From contig NC_087074.1 in the NCBI RefSeq assembly GCF_026151205.1, positions 3,410,001 to 3,474,000 on the forward strand: a stretch of DNA of 64,000 nt, in the 5' to 3' direction. The position numbers and the translations under genes were made by a program. Every line of letters begins with the position of its first letter. Within the stretch, counting starts at the first letter, position 1. This document shows, piece by piece, positions 12,301 through 21,300 of the stretch. The DNA is from Bolinopsis microptera (taxonomy: Eukaryota; Ctenophora; Tentaculata; Lobata; Bolinopsidae). Below the pieces are notes generated by a model that made no database searches, was not told where the DNA came from, and saw nothing but the letters and a program-made list of their open reading frames with translations.

Positions 12301-15300
12301 CTTCCACAAGATACAGCAGCTCTCAAGATATGGTGAAGCTAAACAGTCATCGCTAACTAACTAGAAGGATAAACTTTAATTGCCCTAATTCTTCCATTTA
12401 TACTAATTGATTCGTTCAAAATGTTCTAACATATTAATCCTTTCGTATATCATATATCCGCTTCATCTTGAAGTGATCGTAATAGCTAGACCACATTCAT
12501 CTCTCATTTAGCTAAGGACATACACACAGTTGGAGGTACCTACAATCACTAAGTACAGAATTAACCTTCAATAAATTTTAAATGAACTAACCGTGATCAA
12601 TTACTTATCTGACTGCCAATACATGGATATTGCCGGACGGACCACATAGAGTGTGACCTTACAAAGAAAGGACGTCGAAATGTGAACAGTGCGAGCAGAG
12701 AAGACTGAAGTTGAGCCAACTCTACTTCATAGGAGTAGCCAAATGAGCTTGTCCGGCGTAACCGAGATCGAGCGAACTACAGATCAGATTGGAGAGTAGT
12801 GTCACACAAAAGCAGAATCGCTAACTTGATAAACCGCACTGACCTACTTCTCAATTCTTGATTCAGTCTTCTTCATAGCATAATCATTATAAATTATAAC
12901 ACGATGCATCATTCTGCTAGTCCTCCATCGATTCTTTAAATTACCAATTTCCTAAATTATCAATCTTTATCTATCTCCTTTCATATCAAAAAATCTAAGA
13001 CAACGATACAGACTGAATCAACCCTGAAGAAACCGACCACCAATAGCTGTAAGTGTGATCACAGAGACAGCATTGACCGACAGACTTCCGAAGTGGAGAT
13101 AACTGCCGACTTCTTCTACGATAAGAGAGCTGCGACTTAAAGAGTACGAGAGAACGGAGGTTGCTCTTCCAACACAGGAGATATATGACTTCAATTAGCT
13201 AAAATGAGCTTGTCACCCAACCTTGAGGGACGCGGACAAGGACGCGACTCGACGCCATCCCGTGGGCTACATAGATATTCACAACTAAGAAAAACTCGAC
13301 ATTATAAACATCATGCACACTTTGAATCCCTTAAATCTCATTTTCGCTGCAATTTTCTATCGCAATTTCAGTTTCCTGCCTTCCTTCCGCAATTTCGAGT
13401 TTTCAGTTTAATGATCAGTACAGTTTCTAATTACAATTATCATGACTATTTTATCTAGATCTTGAAGTGTTTCACATCAACATTGCGTGCGTTATTGCTT
13501 TCCCATTACTACTAATTCGAATTCTCGTTTTCAATGAAAAATGTTCTACCATAAATTATACTCCCTCGTAAATTATGATATATCCGATATTTCAGAATAC
13601 TTTAGTACTTTGTAATCGTGCTGACCAACATTTATCTCCAGTTTAGCTCAAGGAAACTATATCAAATATGCCTCTGGACGAGACCAACAACGAAAGCTAC
13701 AGATACCTGAGAAGTGTCGGAAACACCTGGAAGTACAACGTCGAGGACCTCCACCCCAAGATGTTGGAACGTCTGTACAAGAGGTTCGACACTTTCGATC
13801 TCGACACTGACGGCAAGATGAGCATGGACGAGATTATGTACTGGCCCGACAGAATGAGACAGCTGGTCAACGCTTCTGACGAACAGATTGAGAAGATGAG
13901 AGCTGCCTGCGACACCTTCTTCTTCCACAAAGGAGTAAACCGAGACACCGGTCTCGCACGAGAGGACTGGGTTGAAGCTAACAGAGTCTTCGCTGAAGCC
14001 GAGAGAGAAAGGGAACGACGTGGAGAAGGATCTTTGATTGCCCTCCTCTCCAACTCTTACTACGATGTCCTGGATGATAATGGTGATGGTACTGTCAATG
14101 TTGAAGAGCTCAAAACAATGATGAAAGCCTTTGATGTACCCCAGGAGGCTGCCTACACCTTCTTCGAGAAGGGTGATACCGACGGGACCGGAAAGCTGGA
14201 GCGACCTGAGCTGGTCCATCTCTTCAGAAAGTTCTGGATGGAGCCATACGATCCCCAGTGGGATGGTGTCTACGCTTACAAATACTAAGCAAAGAAATAA
14301 CTTTCAGACTAAATCTTTAAATGGAAACTTAAATTAAACATCATGCACACTTTGAATCCCTTAAATCTCATTTTCGCTGCAATTTTCTATCGCAATTTCA
14401 GTTTCCTGCCTTCCTTCCGCAATTTCGAGTTTTCAGTTTAATGATCAGTACAGTTTCTAATTACAATTATCATGACTATTTTATCTAGATCTTGAAGTGT
14501 TTCACATCAACATTGCGTGCGTTATTGCTTTCCCATTACTACTAATTCGAATTCTCGTTTTCAATGAAAAATGTTCTACCATAAATTATACTCCCTCGTA
14601 AATTATGATATATCCGATATTTCAGAATACTTTAGTACTTTGTAATCGTGCTGACCAACATTTATCTCCAGTTTAGCTCAAGGAAACTATATCAAATATG
14701 CCTCTGGACGAGACCAACAACGAAAGCTACAGATACCTGAGAAGTGTCGGAAACACCTGGAAGTACAACGTCGAGGACCTCCACCCCAAGATGTTGGAAC
14801 GTCTGTACAAGAGGTTCGACACTTTCGATCTCGACACTGACGGCAAGATGAGCATGGACGAGATTATGTACTGGCCCGACAGAATGAGACAGCTGGTCAA
14901 CGCTTCTGACGAACAGATTGAGAAGATGAGAGCTGCCTGCGACACCTTCTTCTTCCACAAAGGAGTAAACCGAGACACCGGTCTCGCACGAGAGGACTGG
15001 GTTGAAGCTAACAGAGTCTTCGCTGAAGCCGAGAGAGAAAGGGAACGACGTGGAGAAGGATCTTTGATTGCCCTCCTCTCCAACTCTTACTACGATGTCC
15101 TGGATGATAATGGTGATGGTACTGTCAATGTTGAAGAGCTCAAAACAATGATGAAAGCCTTTGATGTACCCCAGGAGGCTGCCTACACCTTCTTCGAGAA
15201 GGGTGATACCGACGGGACCGGAAAGCTGGAGCGACCTGAGCTGGTCCATCTCTTCAGAAAGTTCTGGATGGAGCCATACGATCCCCAGTGGGATGGTGTC

Positions 15301-18300
15301 TACGCTTACAAATACTAAGCAAAGAAATAACTTTCAGACTAAATCTTTAAATGGAAACTTAAATTAAACATCATGCACACTTTGAATCCCTTAAATCTCA
15401 TTTTCGCTGCAATTTTCTATCGCAATTTCAGTTTCCTGCCTTCCTTCCGCAATTTCGAGTTTTCAGTTTAATGATCAGTACAGTTTCTAATTACAATTAT
15501 CATGACTATTTTATCTAGATCTTGAAGTGTTTCACATCAACATTGCGTGCGTTATTGCTTTCCCATTACTACTAATTCGAATTCTCGTTTTCAATGAAAA
15601 ATGTTCTACCATAAATTATACTCCCTCGTAAATTATGATATATCCGATATTTCAGAATACTTTAGTACTTTGTAATCGTGCTGACCAACATTTATCTCCA
15701 GTTTAGCTCAAGGAAACTATATCAAATATGCCTCTGGACGAGACCAACAACGAAAGCTACAGATACCTGAGAAGTGTCGGAAACACCTGGAAGTACAACG
15801 TCGAGGACCTCCACCCCAAGATGTTGGAACGTCTGTACAAGAGGTTCGACACTTTCGATCTCGACACTGACGGCAAGATGAGCATGGACGAGATTATGTA
15901 CTGGCCCGACAGAATGAGACAGCTGGTCAACGCTTCTGACGAACAGATTGAGAAGATGAGAGCTGCCTGCGACACCTTCTTCTTCCACAAAGGAGTAAAC
16001 CGAGACACCGGTCTCGCACGAGAGGACTGGGTTGAAGCTAACAGAGTCTTCGCTGAAGCCGAGAGAGAAAGGGAACGACGTGGAGAAGGATCTTTGATTG
16101 CCCTCCTCTCCAACTCTTACTACGATGTCCTGGATGATAATGGTGATGGTACTGTCAATGTTGAAGAGCTCAAAACAATGATGAAAGCCTTTGATGTACC
16201 CCAGGAGGCTGCCTACACCTTCTTCGAGAAGGGTGATACCGACGGGACCGGAAAGCTGGAGCGACCTGAGCTGGTCCATCTCTTCAGAAAGTTCTGGATG
16301 GAGCCATACGATCCCCAGTGGGATGGTGTCTACGCTTACAAATACTAAGCAAAGAAATAACTTTCAGACTAAATCTTTAAATGGAAACTTAAATTAAACA
16401 TCATGCACACTTTGAATCCCTTAAATCTCATTTTCGCTGCAATTTTCTATCGCAATTTCAGTTTCCTGCCTTCCTTCCGCAATTTCGAGTTTTCAGTTTA
16501 ATGATCAGTACAGTTTCTAATTACAATTATCATGACTATTTTATCTAGATCTTGAAGTGTTTCACATCAACATTGCGTGCGTTATTGCTTTCCCATTACT
16601 ACTAATTCGAATTCTCGTTTTCAATGAAAAATGTTCTACCATAAATTATACTCCCTCGTAAATTATGATATATCCGATATTTCAGAATACTTTAGTACTT
16701 TGTAATCGTGCTGACCAACATTTATCTCCAGTTTAGCTCAAGGAAACTATATCAAATATGCCTCTGGACGAGACCAACAACGAAAGCTACAGATACCTGA
16801 GAAGTGTCGGAAACACCTGGAAGTACAACGTCGAGGACCTCCACCCCAAGATGTTGGAACGTCTGTACAAGAGGTTCGACACTTTCGATCTCGACACTGA
16901 CGGCAAGATGAGCATGGACGAGATTATGTACTGGCCCGACAGAATGAGACAGCTGGTCAACGCTTCTGACGAACAGATTGAGAAGATGAGAGCTGCCTGC
17001 GACACCTTCTTCTTCCACAAAGGAGTAAACCGAGACACCGGTCTCGCACGAGAGGACTGGGTTGAAGCTAACAGAGTCTTCGCTGAAGCCGAGAGAGAAA
17101 GGGAACGACGTGGAGAAGGATCTTTGATTGCCCTCCTCTCCAACTCTTACTACGATGTCCTGGATGATAATGGTGATGGTACTGTCAATGTTGAAGAGCT
17201 CAAAACAATGATGAAAGCCTTTGATGTACCCCAGGAGGCTGCCTACACCTTCTTCGAGAAGGGTGATACCGACGGGACCGGAAAGCTGGAGCGACCTGAG
17301 CTGGTCCATCTCTTCAGAAAGTTCTGGATGGAGCCATACGATCCCCAGTGGGATGGTGTCTACGCTTACAAATACTAAGCAAAGAAATAACTTTCAGACT
17401 GAATCTGTAAATGGAAACTTAAATTAACATAGTGCACACTTTGAATCCCTTAAATCTCATTTTCGCTGCAATTTCCATTGCATTTTTTATTTTAATCTCC
17501 TGCATATCATGATTGTATCTGTTTTTATTAATGATCTGATTAGTTTCTGATTATGCGCATTAAAGATGTAGATTATTTTATCCCAATGCTGAAGTTTATT
17601 AACATCGTCTCTCCCTATTCACAAAGTTTGAGTTTATCATTTCTGAGTTAAAATTATACTCTCCGCGGTCAACCAAATATTCTCTGCAGGGAAATACAAG
17701 TGGCCTCATAATTAATAAATAATGGGTTTGATCCATTTTTGAGCTAATAATCAATATCCAAGCTGAAACATCAATATTAAATGACAATAAAGATATACAA
17801 TATACAATAGTATACACTATACATCTTTAAAATAGTACATACCTCCCAGACGAGGCTGGTATCTTTAATCTTCTTTATGTCCTCCAGACTTATCACCTTG
17901 CCCTCGTAAGGTCCTACCCACATTCCTGGAATTTACATCTATAAATTTACCTCTACTACTAACAGGGAGCCAGGGAGGCTGCATACATTCTCTTAGAAAG
18001 CTGAAAACAATCTTGCAATATGAATTTTAGATCATATCTTGTCGGATATAGGATCTGTGGCCGTTGTAAATGCTTAAATGCTTTTTAAGTTTAACTTGTA
18101 ACACAGTAATACTAAGCACTTCATAGTATTTTGGCTCTTTAAAAAATAAAATCTACCCCATTACATACAGACAGCTGACCATCTACGAAATATTGATCGT
18201 TTTTATCTAGGAGGAAATGTCATATAGTGAAGAAAAAGCAACAGAATATTTACAGAAAATTCTCAAACATACCATCGTTAATGGCGGTTTTACAGCGGAC

Positions 18301-21300
18301 ACCAATACCGGAATTTGGAATCTTAGAGAGACATGGCTCCACTTCGTCGGGAAACTTTATCCTGTCGTTGGATACCTTCCTCATCATCTTCTTTATCGTG
18401 CTCTCTTCTTCATCTTTTCGTTTCAGTTGGAATTCCTGACCACCTGTATGTTTTTACATTTTAAACATTGCTGTATTCTTTTCAATACAGACTCAGACAG
18501 TAACAATGTGATAACACTGCTAAATGTGGTAATCATGACGTCACAAAATTAAGGATTCAAAGGCACAATCCAGCATTAACTTTATAAGGTAGCTATGTCT
18601 GCTATATATGCAAATCGCACTATCAATCCCCACTCACCAACCACAACCGGGCAATAGCGCTCATTCATTTTATCGTAGAGTGCTTTTTGTAAGTTCTAGA
18701 CATGCAAATTAGAAAGCACTCCTGGCGTTATATACACGAACATAATCAGACGAGGATCCCATTATAGAAATCACATGGCCAGATTACTGAAAGGGAAGCG
18801 AATCATATAATAGGGCTGGGCTTCAAGAAAATTCATAGGACTCTGTTAATTTGTCGATTACTTGTAAAGCCCAGTGGCAGAGGCTTTTGTTTGGGTAAAT
18901 TTACTGCTCTACAATCGAGCCCAACAAAGAAAGAGATGTGCTCCACCAGTGCAGGAGAGGCACGCTAAAAGCCGTCCTAGCTATTTGGCACTCTCATGTC
19001 AGAGAATCGTAACACAAGTGCAGCCTCGTACCAGCTTGTATGCCCCGTAAAGCTACATGTGCTACGCGAATGACAGAGCTTGCCATCCTGGACCACTGTT
19101 TTCTCAGAGGCGGTGGACAAAGGAGTTAAAGTACGAAGAGACGAAATATACTTTATATTTACTACTGCTCTAAAATTTCTTGTAAAATAGAGACGTAAAT
19201 ATAATGAGACTCTTCTAGCTAGTCAGATATAAAATTATAAGTAAATTATTATGGAATATTATATGAGATATTATTTAAATTCTAGAGATAGGCTACCTTC
19301 ATGTATTTAGGAAGATATCATGGGTGAATATTGGATAAACAAAAAGGTTGGATCAGACGACAGCCTAAGTACGGTCTGTTAGCCTTGTTTTAAGTTACAA
19401 AATCGTTCCTAATAACCTATACTATCTCAGAGTTTGGTTTCAATTAAGGAGTGGCTGCAAGTTAATAAAAGTAAGAATAAAAAGAGATACATTTTCCACT
19501 CCAGTTAGAATCTTTCACACCGTACCCGTTGTTAAAGGTGATGATCGTTCTAGCATTTCACAATTATTCTCCGCAGATCTCCGTCCTCCAATCAGCTGCG
19601 AGCTCCTTTGATAACATGAATAATCACGATATGACTGTAACCTCATGCTTCTACCCTCGTGACAAACTTAATATTTCACAAAAGGTTAATCAGTGTCGAC
19701 ATGAGCTGATAGTAATACTTAGATTGATCCGCAGCTTCAAGAAATAATTATTACGATTAGATAACGGTTCGAACTTTCCAATAATTCAATATCACGAGCT
19801 CTCACGTTAGGTCTGACCGTGAAATAGGACCGAGCTATATTATAATCATCCTCCCAAGCACAGTCTCGTGATCGGACATCAGTATATTTTACTGACAATA
19901 GCCGCTCAGTCTTTGTTTCCCCTCAGGTTTCATAATCTCGAGATTAAAATTAAATTTGTGGTGAAGCAGCCCACGATTCTTGACACCCCCGTGCGATTTA
20001 CTGAGTAGTCATTAGACTGAGCGTTGATTGCATTACAGTTTCAGCGCAGTTGAGAGCCGGCACGTGCTTTGTCAACCACTGCCCGGTGCAATGATCACGT
20101 GATCAGGACAGTCACGTGGGCAGAGTCACGTGGGCGAGCTTTTGTGTTTCATTGGACGGTGAGAATCATAGAAAGCACATTTGTACCTAGTGCCGGTAAA
20201 ATCTGCCGTGAAATGCTGGAACTCTGGTCAAGATTCATTTGCTTGATTGCATAAATCCACCAGCTAATCAATTTTAAATGTGGTTTTGTAATCGTAGTGT
20301 TCAATACCGACTTTTCAGGTCAGATACAGTGACTTTCAAAGATTAAAGCTCTAATAACGGTGCTATTTCACAAGCTCTTCATGAATTTAGGGGAAATGAA
20401 TCAGCTACCATACTAGCGAGCGAAGCTTAACTCTTTCACCTCAACCCGCACATGTTCAGCCATGCTCAACCACTGAGATCCCTATATATTAGCTTGCGAA
20501 TAAACAATCTTATAGATATCCTAAGATAAAAAGTTGATTGAACCCCCAAGTTTTATTAAGCCTGTCAGTTGACAACTTGAAAACCGTGAGAAAAGTCACA
20601 CCACGTGTCACAAGCCAAGTGTAGTTACGCTCAATCTATCAGAGCTCATATGATCAGTGATCTGTAGGTTTTACCCTCCTGCCGGGATCCCACTAAAGTT
20701 TAACAATCTTGTGGGAAGATCTGACTTAATGCTCATTTAATTGTTCACTGATGAGAAAGATGAAGTTATGAGCACTATTATAACTAGATGGGATACTCAG
20801 CTGATATGCGCTGCATACTCAATCGAATACTCCAATTCTGCGAAACATCAATGCAAAATGTGCTACTACATACATACATTGCGAAATTTAGAAAAATAAG
20901 TTCGGCTTTACAGTTCAAATCTTACCATACTGATATCTGCTTTTACGGGATTAGGCTAAAAAAGTTTAAGTATAGTTTTCGGTTCCGTTTAAGTCTTTAC
21001 TATTTCAACAACAGTGACGTTACTATAGTTAAATTGATATTCGTCCGCTGCCTCTGCATTTATGGCGCCAACTTGCCTACTTTTCTAGCGACGTCTGTGA
21101 TTATTTGCTAATCACGAGGAGAAGGGACTGAAATGTTTTGTTTTGCGCCGACACTGGCAGATTTTATTCAAACGTAGTAAAATGAAGACAAAATGAAGTT
21201 TCCTTTGATCAGCCCGATCCGGCAAATCCTAATAAAGACTAGAGCCGTGACCGTCGAGCAATTTGTTTTACAATGAATATTGTTTCTTCAACTTTATTCG

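Larger units (their letters stand above)
8931..13305 (+). repeat. Eroded photoprotein units between two perfect blocks
   Basis: Recognisable but gapped and mismatched images of the same unit, with relic starts near 9363, 10069, 10859, about 12535 and about 12980. Units are shortened to roughly 700-870 bp. Coding and spacer parts are equally damaged, and both borders with perfect sequence are abrupt (about 8926 and about 13306). Either ancient dead copies or poor consensus sequence in a collapsed tandem repeat. Confidence 0.8.
13306..17430 (+). repeat. Photoprotein tandem array, right block (1030-bp units)
   Basis: Perfect sequence resumes inside a spacer (aacatcatgcacactttg). ATGs at 13668, 14698, 15728 and 16758 are again exactly 1030 bp apart. 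Similarity fades about 50-90 bp after the last stop, where the first substitutions appear (about 17401 onward). Confidence 0.95.

Noticed and set aside
18217-18552. 111-codon plus-strand frame
   Set aside because: It overlaps PRDM exon 2, which has in-phase splice sites and a PR/SET sequence on the minus strand.
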